A stretch of DNA of 64,000 nt from Dictyophora rubrovolvata (Eukaryota > Basidiomycota > Agaricomycetes > Phallales > Phallaceae). Both the position numbers and the translations under genes were made by a program. Below the pieces are notes generated by a model. The model was not told where the DNA came from. It made no database searches and saw nothing but the letters and a program-made list of their open reading frames with translations. Numbering within the stretch: position 1 is the stretch's first letter; each line of letters starts with the position of its first letter. The stretch is from contig CP114117.1 in the NCBI GenBank assembly GCA_029959195.1, positions 3,162,001 through 3,226,000 of the forward strand. The letters run 5' to 3'. Below, in pieces: positions 11,655 through 23,785 of the stretch.

Positions 11655-14030
11655 GATGTGTACGTGTCTTCCCTCAATTGATGATGTAAGCGATAAAGTG
11701 ACTTTCCGCGCGCTTACGGTTGGCGCCAGTGCTCTCGAAATGCTCTTGTCGACATTCATAGCCAGATTTCTGAATTCTCAATCTCGATCCTTATTGTATG
11801 ATATCCTCCCTCACGGTTTCACTCAGAGTAACGGGGTAGTGCAAATTGACGCGCCGTGGTATTGATTTTGCCGCGGGCTCAGGTCTAAATGTTACTCAAT
11901 ACTAGCCGCACAACTTTTTGGTTTATTTGGCTTCCCTTACGAACTACCATCCCCAGCATATCAGTGTCTATGATTGCTCGGTATCGTCCAGGACTGCAAG
12001 GCTTCGTTATCGTGTTTTCACATCTTTCAAAATGATTGATCGGTTTTGGAAAGACCAGAGAAGCACACGTCAAGTTCTTGTATCGTTCGATGGTCTTTAT
12101 CCTCGTCACGCAGTTTCGTGGTCTTGTTCGTTCTAAAAACGTTCGACGCAGCTGTTGCCGCCATACTGAAAATCGGCAATATGTTAGTAAACGCTTGATT
12201 TTATGTTCCAGTGACCTATACTAAAAATACCCAAACTAGGTTTAATTTCCACCGACATTCAGGAGTATGAGAGTATGACGGACTTGAAAAGTGGTGTACG
12301 AATTGATGTGTGGTAGTAAACGCCCCAAAAAACCGCTTGCCTTTTGCTCCTTTGTCGTATTCTAATTTTGTTAGTGTTGAAAACATTACTACATCATTTG
12401 GACCACATTGCGAACACTACAATTCCAAAGCTTCCTGCAACACGACACCAGTTATTTGTTGTGGGGAGATCATGAAAACATGGCGTAGGTGGCCGAAAGT
12501 GAAAGTATCGATCTCGGATCTTTAATGAATCTACTCAAGACCGGTTAAAGATTATGCCAAGCAGTGCATGAGGGTGTTTACCGTGTATTAATGTTGAGCA
12601 CGAATATTTTTTCTTTTATGCTACAATTACTGATTGAGTGCGACAAGGAGCCATTAAAGAGTAGTCAAGGTTCGTTTTTATGCTACAATTCCTCATTGTT
12701 TTTATGATCTGAACGTAGTATCTTTCATACAAGTATTGAAGTTTCGATCATTTCTGAGAAATCAAGAGTGCCGGACGGCGGGGAGCGAACAAACGTTACA
12801 GTACGCTGCGTCATTTGTGGCCGCCTGACGGCCCAATTCTGCTCGTTCTTCAATACTGACAAAGTTTAGAGCTTACATGGGAAATTATTTCCTTCTGGGC
12901 CCGGCTCCGGCATTTGAGGAGGCACTTCTCCATGGCCGACGCGTATTGGACGCGGACTCAACCAACGACCGTTCCACTTGCCTTGTTGTGCTTTTCCATG
13001 CCTCCTCTTGGAACAGCGCTGGTTTAATAAATAAAAATGCAACTGAGGTTCCACTGAACACTCCCGGTCACTCTCGGTTGGGATGGCATTGGCTTGATCA
13101 TCATTCCAACTCGATCTCGTAAATCATTTGTTTATTTTCCGGCACTTCATTCGTTTCCAACTAAGATCCTGATTCTCTCTTTGGAAGAAAAAAAAATGTC
13201 TTGCATCATGCGAAATGTCCTTCAAAACTGGTTTAAAAAAATGATGTACACTGACGAGGATAGAATACTTTCTACTCAGTTTTACCACTGTACCTCTTTT
13301 AAGTAAGTTTTATGTATTCAGAGAGATGAGACTAATGCTACCCCTGCAGGGACGTTCGCCTTGTATCAAGTGCTCCCTGACTTTGGGTCTGTTGAATTAG
13401 TCTGAGTGCCAACTTTATTCATACGTCTAATTTCAATTCCATTTACATAAGACGGGGCACTACATTATGGCAATTCGTTTTTTCGAGAAGCCAAATTTCA
13501 TAAACAGTAGATTAGTAAATTCAGATCAGTCTGCACTAGATACAGCATCACTTTCTTAACGTTTCTTGCATCTGCAACGAACGAAATACACAAAGAGTAA
13601 GCCGATCGCTTAGAAAAAAGGGTGGCATCAACTAATTAGACTTACACCAGCCGGCAGCGTAAAACAGCTGGCCGCAAAGCCAGATTGGACATTGCAGCTG
13701 CAGGCCGCTGAGCCGCGCATGGACGTGTTCGGTTACAAAGCCAGAAGCGAAGGCGCCGCAACTCCCGCGCCTGCTGCGCAACAAACTTGCATCGAACAGC
13801 GACACGGCGTCTTTTCTCAACAAATTCTCATTCAACGTCTCCTGATGCAGTGCAACAAAAAGATTTTACATCTTGTATTATTTTTTGCCTCGGCAGATGT
13901 CGGCATTGGTATTTCTAGAAACCCCAATTATAAGCAACATGTGGCTTCCGTTGCTCTGAACACGTTTGCCCTTGTTTGCTCCCTCTTCTAAACTTTCATC
14001 TACCAAGCAGCCCCCAGCCAAGTACTATCG
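11655..14030. other. Gene-poor intergenic region
   Basis: About 2.4 kb with no confident gene. Around 12605-12690 the phrase ttttatgctacaatt occurs twice. A GC-rich patch at 13640-13840 may be a small minus-strand gene, listed separately. Confidence 0.4.
13632..13835 (-). CDS. Possible small Cys-containing protein exon
   Basis: A minus-strand open frame reads NENLLRKDAVSLFDASLL, a GSCGAFASGF segment, and ends QCPIWLCGQLFYAAGW just before a GTGTAAG donor. The patch is distinctly more GC-rich than its flanks, which suggests coding. No convincing start exon or downstream splice partner was found: joining to likely neighbours gives early stops. Function unknown. It could instead be a non-coding GC island upstream of the RWKFW gene at 14031. 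Confidence 0.25.
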   Translation of the reverse strand: MNENLLRKDAVSLFDASLLRSRRGSCGAFASGFVTEHVHARLSGLQLQCPIWLCGQLFYAAGWCKSN

Positions 14031-15983
14031 ATGGCGGACTCGGTCCAAAACATCCCCTCGACTAGCGAATTGACTGTGGAATCCGGCATAATCGGCCCCA
14101 CAGCTCCACTCGCGGATCCCACCCACCTTGGTGGATATAAACCTATACATACTGAGCTTGAGGAGACATCATCAACCAAAAGTACGTACTTGTCGTCCAG
14201 TACTCTCGAAGTTGTTAAGCATATCGTTTCCTCACCTCAAGATATGGAAAGCTCCACTATTGAAACTAGCCACAGCGCGAGTACGACAACTATTGACAAA
14301 CCCCTAACCCTTCAAGACTCTCCCATCCTACTAGACTCGCTCGAAGTCCCGGAAGAAGCAGCGTTAGAAGCCGAAGCAGCTAAACAATCACCAGCAAACC
14401 TGGTCAAAATGGGGGACATTGACAACATTGACAAACAAGCCGAATCATCAGCGCCCGATCCTAATAACTCTCAAGTTGGCGGTACACACGGTTATATTAA
14501 TGAACAGGCGATTCATTTGAAAGAAGCCGAGACTCAAAGAGGACAATCAGTCCAAGCGGAACTCGTCGTGCCACCAGTGCATGTTGAGCCTCAATCGACA
14601 GTAGCCGAAAGCCCAGCAGTACAGGACGTCGCCGAGAACAAGCAATTTAAGAAGGAGGCGCACCAAGAAAAATCGTTGACACGCTCATCAAGACTCTCTC
14701 CAGTGCAGACAGAATCCCACGTACTGACATCTCCTGACGATAAGTTGACTAGTTCACCAACGGCATCGAACCCCAATACGCCTGATAGTCTAGATCAGAT
14801 GGCGACCGTCCAAAACGATGTTGCTGTAGATGAACCTTTTGTCGGTGTGGGATCATCGAAGGATAAGAATGGGGTTAAAGCGGGGGTGGTACCCGACTTA
14901 GCCGTCAACAACGACACTCTTCCCAATCCTTTCGAGTTTCTTCCTCCCGTTTCGCTTCCCTGGTATGACCTATCTCAACCATCACCGCGTAGCGCGGGCA
15001 GCTTACCCAGCCGCCGCGACCCTAGAGTTCAAAGACTGCCATCTGTCTTACGCCCCGCTAATCGTCATCACTTCGACACGGAGGGCAGTCGGAGAGCATC
15101 CATGGTTGCCGGATGGGATTTTGCACCACCTATACTCCCATTGACCCCACCCTTTGCAGCTGGGGGTCAGTACTCCCCCAGAGATCGAAGAATCAGTTTA
15201 GAAGGCGTAGGCGTAAGACAAGAACCGTATTACCTGCCTTCGCGACCTCAGTCATCCGCTTCATGTAATTAGCTTCTTATCTATTCTTGGATCGCTGACT
15301 GACATTTACTATGGCTAGGGTACCCTCAGTATCACCGAGTTAATTCTCAACCAGTCTACGTTGAAACCATTAATAACGGATATGGCTATCACAATAATCA
15401 CCAAAGACTTAATTCACAACCTTCGTACTTTTCGGGTGGAAGCAATTCTTTCCCAGACTTACATAGATCTAACACTTCGGAGATGGGATACTACACGTAT
15501 TCAAGACACAACAGTGACCAATGGGACCGGGAACCAGAACGGGAACCAGAGCAGGAGCGAAGCGACGATGAACCATTGGCTTCAGAAGCTATTTCTACGA
15601 TACCTCCAGTGAGTGAAAGTGAGGTTGAACCAGAACCGGAACCAGAACCAGTATCAGAAACAGTGAATGAGCAAGGGAATGAAAGTAACGTGACGGAAAC
15701 AGGCGATGATATGACAAAACCATCCTGCCCTGACCAAAGTAGTAAAGGCCGCTGGAAGTTCTGGTCCCGTCATAAGCAGTCTGCTCCATGTTCCAAGTAC
15801 GGTTTTCTATTTTGCTGTCACTGAAGTACTCCCCATCTAATATTTATACTCTCTTCCTTTCCACTATTAAGCGATCAGGCAGAAATGACAAGACAACTGC
15901 CATCTGGTGCACCATCTGGCCAAGCATCCCGAGCCAAAATAAAAAAGCGTCTCTCACGCAATCTTCTTAAAAAATCTAATTGA
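14031..15983 (+). CDS. Disordered protein A with RWKFW motif
   Basis: Three exons (14031-15264, 15319-15796, 15872-15983), intron phases 1 and 2, 607 residues. The protein is rich in Ser, Thr, Pro, Glu and Gln, with no predicted folded domain. It has SRRASMV, a tandem acidic EPEPEPEP run, and near the C-terminus SSKGRWKFWSRHKQ, followed by a strongly basic last exon (KIKKRLSRNLLKKSN). I do not recognise a family. The gene at 17019 has the same exon number, the same phases, the same predicted length and the same RWKFW plus basic-tail ending, so the two look like ancient tandem paralogs. The aromatic-basic tail could bind a membrane or a partner protein; that is speculation. Confidence 0.8.
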
Positions 15984-17018
15984 GTTTTGTCGTTATTTTT
16001 GAACTATGCTCTGCTTCTCATCACCCTACTTTCCGTTCCATGCATCATGCATTTTCTTTTATCTATAATATACCCTCTTAGACAACATCGTCTACCACGG
16101 ACATTCAATCATTTACATAATTCCACCACCTTTCATCATGCTTTTACAACGTGTACTCACCTACTTAGTACTTTGCATATGTGCATGTCGCAAAAATCCC
16201 AAAAGGTTTATTCAGCATTATAAACCTCATAAGACTGTCAGATGCCGAGGCAGTTTATTGTGTTATATTCCGACTTTTGTGACACATGTTCATTTTCCCT
16301 TACGACATGCATTGGCAACATTCTTTAATAGCACCAACCTGTCAGCGCGAATAATTTCGACGGAGAAGACCAGAAGCGCCAACACAGCCCGAACCCAACG
16401 GTTGTCTGTCTCGTCCGTCTCGGCATGTCATTCGTTACCACCTCTCGTTGATGAACATGATGTCTCCTAGTCCGATGCCGGAGTTTCAGTCGGTACTTGT
16501 CGAGTGCTTGACGCTATGCACATTCATTGGGCCATTGAAATCAAAGGTAACACTTGGCACCACTAGTCCGACTCATTTTCAAATAGGCGTCAAGGTTTCT
16601 CAGAAGTTTCAGAAGAAGAAAAAAAGATTGGGATCGACGTCTTTCATGAGACCAACTTCTCATGCGTAGCTTGTAATTTCCATTTTCGAGTCGCTCCTAA
16701 GTGGAATTCGGCTTAGGGGACTCTTTGACGCGCTGGTAAATCTTGTGATGGGCAAGCGTTACGTCGGATCCTTCGCGCCATTGATTCGTCAATCTTACTT
16801 TGTAATGCGATTCGTTTTTGAAAAAAGATGTTTGATCGCACGTGTTGTTTGGGGCGAGAAACCAATGAATAAATGGTATTTGACCATATCAAAGTATAAA
16901 GAGTACGTGCGACATAATGTGGGTACCCTTTTTCGCACCCGCTCTTCTTTCTTTCTTTCCTTCTTATAATATCTTTTTCTTTTGCTATATTCTATATTCT
17001 TCTTAATAAGTATCACTA
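15984..17018. other. Intergenic between the two RWKFW genes
   Basis: About 1 kb, AT-rich and pyrimidine-rich just before the second gene (tttctttctttccttc near 16950). No gene or repeat recognised. Confidence 0.45.
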
Positions 17019-18969
17019 ATGACCTCGCCAGTAGACAGCCTCACCGAGGATATTGACCTATTAATTGCCTCCATTGGACTCCTATCCTCCATAGTTGATG
17101 ACACCAGGAGACCTCGAGAAGTGGCTATCATTGGCAAATCTCCCAGAACGCCAGCACCCCCATTGCCATTGACGCCGGTAGCCCACGACAAAGATCCACC
17201 ATGCGACGTACCCCGCGGCATAGAAGAAGAATCATGTCCTCCGTCACCATCCTCAGCTCCTGTTCTCTTACGCCTCGATCTTCCAAAACGGTTTTCGGAT
17301 GAGGAAACCGCCAGTTCATTTTCGACCAGTTCTGAATATTCTACACACAACGACGGCAAGAAAGCTGGCGGCGATGCAGGTTTATTGACACCCCAGCCGT
17401 CACTTGGTGATGACTCGGTGTCCCCGATATCATCTTCCACCGTAACTCTGTTCGAACGGGATTCGTTTCCGGTTCTGGATCGTCTCCATATTGAGCAGCA
17501 CATTATGTCCGCTCGCAGTTCTCAGGTGTTACCACTTTCACCAGCTGATTCTCCCGTTATTGCGGACGTTGCTGGAATTGCAAGTGACAGACCACTTCGC
17601 ATGCCTCTAGAGACAGCGTCGAATGCAACAGATGCAGCACCCAACTCGAGATCATCCCCTGACTATAGCTCCAGGCCGGAAGTTGTCCATCTCTCAGAGG
17701 AGGATAAATCCCTATCGTCACGACCAGAGTGTTCTGAATCACATAGTGATGATGATGACGATGCAGCGACTGCATCCGAGTCCCCAGTGGTCAGAAACCT
17801 TCGCGAGTTTTCCAGGCTGTATGAGTCGAGGCCACCACTCTTCGGATCACATTCACGCACACGAAGTGCGCCAATCAACAATCTTAACCAAATTCCTCCA
17901 AGTTCGCTCTCTGGATCGGAATCGGCTCCGCACGTTCGCCCCCGTCCGGGACGTCCTACACCTCTCGGGGCGACAGAAAACGTCAGATCAATGATCGACC
18001 TTTTCCCTCTGCCTCCAATACCTCGATCGCCCCCGCCCGTACCGCCAACCCCGGAAGGATACACGCAGTCGCCGTCACGTCAACCCAGTATGAGACTTCT
18101 TCCTTCCCAGCTGAGATATCAGTTATCACAGGGGTCATTGCGCCGACCTCTTCCTAGTCGTTTACCTCCCCTCAATAGTTTGAATGACAGACCGAGACCG
18201 CGGACGGAGTTCCATGTGGATGAAAATCCAACGTCATCGTCGAGTTTTCTAGGAAAGGACCCGCGGCTCGGAGCTCTGCCGTATACGTCGCCTCCAGGTA
18301 AGTTTTGAGTAATGATCATAATTGGGATACTTTCTCAAAAAAAAATACCCCAGGAAAAACCCACTTTTCTGTATATAACGCACCAACAACCCGTTTCCCA
18401 GCGGTAGAACAAGAAGAGTATCCGTCTGTGTCGACACCACGTCCCAACCTTGACCAACTACGAAACGAACAAAATACACACGCGCTTCCTAGACCACATG
18501 ATAATCATAATGATCATATTCGACCTGACCATCCCGTTCAACCCGCTCAGCCATACCAATACCACCGCGGACCGTCTTCGCCATCCGTCTTTTCAGAAAT
18601 GTCCGTGACCCGCTCAGATCCAGAGCCGGATATGGACGATGATGGGGATGATGATGATGATGCTCAGTCATACATGTCTAACCCACTCGATGGCATGAGA
18701 AGCCCTATCAGCCCTAGCGGAACTATCTTTTTGGAAGGGCGTCCACGGCCAAGGAGAAGTCGCAACTATGATGACGAAATGTCTCAACCTAAAAGCTTTT
18801 TCGACTTAGGGTTTGACATGGAGATTGGAAAATTGGAAAAAAGATCGAGGTGGAAGTTTTGGCACAAGATGTAAGCCTTTTTTATAACGCTTGTCCTTTA
18901 CCTCAACGGTTGATAATTGTTAATTCCATTTCTTTTATTAGAAGGAGGCCTCACAAGAGAATGGTGTGA
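17019..18969 (+). CDS. Disordered protein B with RWKFW motif
   Basis: Three exons (17019-18297, 18354-18870, 18942-18969), intron phases 1 and 2, 607 residues. Starts MTSPVDSLTEDIDLLIASIG, the only stretch likely to form a helix. The remainder is Ser/Pro-rich with polyproline segments (PPIPRSPPPVPPTP), a DDDGDDDDD run, and ends KRSRWKFWHK followed by a short basic exon (IRRPHKRMV). If the last intron were retained, the stop would come right after HKM. Polyproline could recruit SH3 or WW proteins. It is the probable paralog of the gene at 14031. Function unknown. Confidence 0.8.
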
Positions 18970-19178
18970 AACGGTAACATACTTCTTTCGAGTATGCAAT
19001 GCCCTCTTAATTATTTGTTTTGTCGCATGGATATTTTGGCATTTTGTTTTTGTCTCGGACGCTCTGGAATGGCATTATGTATTACATCTTGTTTGTTGTT
19101 ATGCACGACTTGAAATCACGACCTTTTCTTTTATTCGCGTTATATTCATAGTGAAGCTTAAGTATATGTTACAAGATA

Positions 19179-20744
19179 TCACTTGGTTTTCTCGTTCCAT
19201 CTTTGAAGGTATTAGTAAAGGGATATGGAAAACAGATTTGGTCAACTTACAAGTCGAGGAATAACTTCCATAAGACGGAGAACAATAACCCTTGTAGTCC
19301 ATTGGCAATAATTCTTGTCTTCAGTCCACGACCGAACAGACCACGTAGACCGTCTACTTGTATAACCCGATTGGCAGATTCGACTTTAACAAAAACTCAA
19401 GCTATGGTATTCTTGAAATTGACTGCAAGCACTTACAGTAACTAACACGTTCTTCATCGACCTGCCTGTAAGTCTTAACGACCCGAAGGCTGTTGCTGAC
19501 GGTATCGCTAACAATGCTGGCAACAAATCCAATAATGGCTTCGCGAGACAACTTTTCGACAGTATTGTGACCTGGTGGAAGGTTTGCTTGTAGAGTGTTG
19601 TATGTGGTGAACCTAAAAGGAGTTAGGTTAGTGGGCTAGAGGTTACTAATTATTGGATAAATTACGAATTACCATGGATAGTTGCCGACGAAAGTGGCTG
19701 CGGCCGTAGCGATTGCGCCATACCACAGCGTTGTGATACCATATTTCTTGATCTAAAGAAAGTTAGATGACACGGCGAAACGAGAGTCGATTATAACGGT
19801 ATGCCTTACTCGCTTTCTCAGAACTTCCCAGCCACCAGCACCTTGAGCCTGAAGCGTGGTCTACAGAGACTGTAATCAGCCAAAAAATATCAATGAAAAC
19901 GATGCTAAGGACAACAGCACCTTCAACGTATCAATGGGAGTCAAAATAATACGAAAACTAGCAGCAGCCAAACTAGCAAAGATGGTCTTGAACCAGACGG
20001 GAAGATCCTTGAAGTAAGAGTTCGTTGATAAGAGTGCTAATATACCAGTATTCGCGGCCGTGTCTCCAAATCGAGCCACGGGACCTTGAACTAAAGCCGC
20101 TGCTAAACCTTGATAATATCTGCCATATCCACCGTCTGCGTATAGAGTTTTAATAGCGATTGTCGTAGTAGTTCCAAATCCTGTCTAAGAATTAGTATGA
20201 CTTGGTTAGGGCATGTCATTATTTACAAACTTACGGTACTGGTAATTCATCACCGTTCTAAGAGGCTAACGCAAGCCATCAGGAAAGAGGGGAGAAACGG
20301 CATCGAGCAAAAGGGAACGCACCATCAAAAGCAGAACTTGTAAAACCATGGCTTAAAATTGTCATAAGGACTTGAATTCGTATGGTTTGAAACTGAAATG
20401 TACCAGCAGCACCACTAACACCACCTCCAAGAGCACTTTTTAGTGCATACCCAAGATCAAACTATTCATGTAGATTTAACCATGCATGTTTTATTTTTCT
20501 GAAAAGGCGAAGCCGAACATACATCGATATCGTCAGCGTCGACCCATCCTTTGATGAAAATTCCTAATCCGATGGCGGCAAGGATCGTCCAGAAGGCATA
20601 CCAAACGAGCCTCCTTGGAGACCATGCACTCTTGACGGAAAGATCATGAACTTGGCATTCTTCGGTATCGTGACCTTGGGTATAAGAGTGATTTGCGTTC
20701 CCACTGGAGAGCAGGGGCTGCTGCTCTTGGGTAGCAGAGGACAT
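19179..20744 (-). CDS. SLC25 mitochondrial-carrier-type membrane protein
   Basis: Ten exons (20744-20523, 20461-20404, 20351-20323, 20265-20235, 20180-19921, 19860-19810, 19752-19673, 19612-19437, 19395-19251, 19200-19179), 357 residues. The second carrier repeat keeps the signature PIDTLKTTLQ followed by GGWEVL. The first is degenerate (MPLRTVMNYQYRFG) and the third very degenerate (SDTVSNSLRVVKTYRQ). Before the carrier fold are about 75 residues with EQQPLL near the start and one extra hydrophobic segment (LVWYAFWTILAAIGLGIFI). A dileucine-like tail is more usual in vacuolar proteins, so location is uncertain. The substrate cannot be read from sequence. Start chosen at MSSATQEQQ; an in-frame Met lies 14 codons upstream. 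Confidence 0.85.
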
Positions 20745-21414
20745 GACAGTAGAAGGATACGAAATTGTGTGCACACATAACGCCAAACGTGCAAAACTAC
20801 GATAAGAAAGCGTATTCCCACGGTTTGTAATACGGATCGGCTACTAAGAATAGAGCGCATTGTAATGAAACATTTTATTACAATTATTACCAAGTCATAG
20901 TACAAACCATAGCTTGGCTGTTAGAAATTAAGATCGAATCAAACAAGAAACCCAGCAGAAGGGGGTAGAACACTGAGCCAATCAAACTGGGCCCTACTGT
21001 CCGGGTGGGGTTAATACCTTTCGTTCCATTGCCGTGCGTAACAGCTTTGTTGAAGGAAGAACCGCGACATTGTCGCGGACAACAGATGTTGATACGGTTT
21101 CTTCAGCTCTTCTGACGGCGGACATAATGGAAGAATTATGTAAAGGCTCAGTCGTCTTTTGGTTTTTCCTGTCGCTATGATTGATCTTTCCATCGTCCAG
21201 GACATCCTTAAGGGGGCTTGCGGTGCCATGGTCCACGGCACAAGGGGTGCAGCATACCAGATGTCGAATAGACAACGCAACGGTGACATGTTCAGGCCGA
21301 CAGCAAGCTACTACAAATTCGGTAAAGGCAGGGCAGCCTTTCAAAATATCAAGAAACGTCGGAGGATCGCAACCTAGTTCTAGTTTTTTCCCATATCAGG
21401 AGATGTCAGAGTAG

Positions 21415-21610
21415 GCCGTTTCAAGGCCGTTTCGCTGCCCGTTTCGACATCTTGGGTGTACATCAGGAAATACCACTAATCCCGTTTTAACTCTGAGCAC
21501 CCCCGCTGCCCGTGTTTCGACAACTGTTGATGACCGGTGAGTGAAACGGACAAAACGACTGCCGCTTCGCTCAGTTCAGTGAAACGCCTCGAGAGCCGTT
21601 TCACTGAAAT
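21415..21610. repeat. Degenerate tract with recurrent GCCGTTTC / CGTTTCGAC
   Basis: The word gccgtttc or cccgtttc recurs at least six times at irregular spacing (for example aaggccgtttcgctgcccg). It looks like a decayed short tandem repeat; no array period could be fixed by eye. Confidence 0.35.
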
Positions 21611-21927
21611 CGAAACCTCTAAAATCCCCTAAAAATAGAATAGATTGCTCAAAGGTAGCATATGTCCTTTTACCAATTCAGTTGTTCAATGTACTACGCG
21701 TATCTCCAGCCCAACCTGAAGCGTAAAGAACGTGCATCGAGCACTTCGACGAAAGAGGTTCATAAGGAAGCTCGATGGCATACGTGGCATTGACACCTAC
21801 AACCGAAAGCGATGTCGCAAATTCGAAAGTGCTACTCAAAGGACGAGTACGTCATGTTCTTCAGCTATTGTATAGTTTCTGAGCAGTATGTTGATCAATG
21901 AGGACATCGACGAGATCATCTGGACTG

Positions 21928-22003
21928 TGTTGGAATTAGAAGGACAAACACCGACGTCACGCCCATTATCGGGTCCCACGAAGCGCGTCTCCTAGTCGTC
22001 TGT
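21928..22003 (+). repeat. Dispersed repeat, copy 1
   Basis: About 76 bp align with 32313-32389 in the same orientation. Shared words are accgacgtcacgc, cgaagcgcg and cctagtcgt in the same order and spacing, with scattered mismatches. Probably fragments of one old transposable element; family unknown. Confidence 0.6.
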
Positions 22004-22114
22004 GAGAGAGTCAATATTGACGATTCAAATAACATCAAATCTGACTTCAGCGTCAAAGAATGGGAGGGCGAGGAGTTTGGGAAAGTGGGTGTCATCCGTC
22101 CGCGTCAGTCTCCG

Positions 22115-22792
22115 CAGGACCCCTGATAATCAGCATTGAGGCCGTGGCCAAAAATGATCAAAATTTGGCCTTGCGGCCCGCTCAAAAAATGACGTTTTGG
22201 GTCTTTTTGGCCCGAAATTCCCTCGGCATTGACGCATTTTCGAACTAGAGGCCCGCTTTTTTGCCCCGGCCTTCCGGTATGCCGTTTTGGCCCGAAATGT
22301 GGCCCCGGCCTCATAAAATCGTGAATCTGACAGTTTTGGCTTGAAATTTGGACCCGGCTTGAGATTGAGGAGTGCACTAAGGGCTTTTTTTGAGCTGGGA
22401 AGCTCGGATGCCTCTGGAAGGGGCTATTGTGGATTTGTGATATAGGTCGGATTTCACAATGGGTTGTCAAGATCCATGTAAGTGCTGACCAACGGAAACA
22501 AAATGAAACTACATCAAAAGAATTAAAACTAACACGTGCCATTCCATTCAGACTATAGACCCAAAAGCCTACTAAGACATCGAACTGCACAACTTGGAGG
22601 TTCTGGCCCAACCTCACTCTCAGGCAGCCCCGGCCTACCCAATTTTTGGTATGCTCGGCCTGCAAAAAAACCCCGGCATGAGTGCAAAAATTGACCTAAA
22701 AAGCCCGCAAAAACCACGGCATTGAGGGCTCCAGACCACCTTGGGCGGCCCAAAAATGACCACGGCATCAATACTGATTATCAGGGGTCCTG
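22115..22792. mobile_element. Non-autonomous DNA transposon with terminal inverted repeats (MITE-like)
   Basis: The element is 678 bp. Its ends are inverted repeats: CAGGACCCCTGATAATCAG at 22115-22133 and the exact complement at 22774-22792, extending to 33 bp with two mismatches. Both sides are flanked by TCTCCG (22109-22114 and 22793-22798), a likely 6-bp target duplication, although the flank is itself repetitive. Inside, GGCCCGAAAT and CCCCGGCC-type words recur as subterminal repeats in opposite orientation on each side. A 186-codon minus-strand open frame has no transposase motif and probably follows from base composition. It needs a transposase from elsewhere. Superfamily not assigned. 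Confidence 0.8.
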
Positions 22793-23785
22793 TCTCCGCC
22801 AGTCGCTCCAGGATTTTCAGTCAATCCGTCAGTCCCGGTCGATCCCAGTCAGTCCGCCGCCGTCAGTCGCCGTCAGGACCTTCAGGCCAGATCAGATTAG
22901 GACCCTGCCAGATCAGGCCCGAGCGAATTTTGCGACTCAGAATTACAAGGTTTCCAAGGAACAAACTTCAACTTGTAGCTGAGTTTGCGAACGGCTCGAG
23001 GAACGGAGATCATACTTTCGTGATGATCCGTGTCCCAAAACCAAGTTTATAGACAGGGTACAGACTAGGGGGCAACTCGTGATGACAAGAACGAAAGAAA
23101 GGCAAACTGCATAACCACCGGTGGCAGCGTCGAGAGGTCCTAGTACTTCCAAGCGCTTCAGCTAGTAGCCTCACTTCGCAAAACTTTTCAGTCCTAAGGT
23201 TAGTGGCTAGTGGCTAGTGAAGGTATCACTATTTGATTCGTTCCAGCCGCTATGCCGGTTGATAATGACAGCTGTAAATGATAACAAATTAAACGTTCAG
23301 GTCGTCGCATTTTGAAAGCATCTGAATGTTCCGAGTCAGGACGTCTTTAATAAGTCTGGGTCGCGAAAGGCAGAAAACTAGTTGGGTTGGCTATGTAAGT
23401 AGCGTGGCAACTTCTTTAGAAGAAGAATTTTTTGAAGAGAGCTTGTTCCCCCGGTTCCAAAGGCACTCATTGACATACGAGCCTGTAAATCCCGTGGAAC
23501 AGGCCCGCACATATTCTTCTTTGCAAATATTCATTTATATTATAAAGTAAGTGCAGATTAATCAGAAAGTAAGGTATGGAATGATATTCGTGCCGTAGTC
23601 TACCTGATGCTAATTGATTAACAATGCCGATTGCGAAATGACGACAAAAAATGCTCGAGTCGTTGCCAACGTAAGTGTGGTTTAGAAATCCTGTGTGTAT
23701 GAATGTTCGTGATCTTGCCCAGTAAGGTCATAAGTTCGAAATAAAAACTCGTGATAAGAAGACATTTAATCGGATTGGAAAAGGG

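Larger units (their letters stand above)
20745..23785. other. Repeat-rich intergenic region
   Basis: Three kilobases with no confident host gene. It contains a CGTTTC-rich tract (about 21415-21610), half of a dispersed repeat, a terminal-inverted-repeat element and a CAGTC/CCGTCAG simple-sequence patch (22795-22890). Confidence 0.6.

Noticed and set aside
22105-22665. 186-codon minus-strand open frame inside the inverted-repeat element
   Set aside because: No transposase motif; the frame follows GGCCCG-type subterminal repeats and composition.
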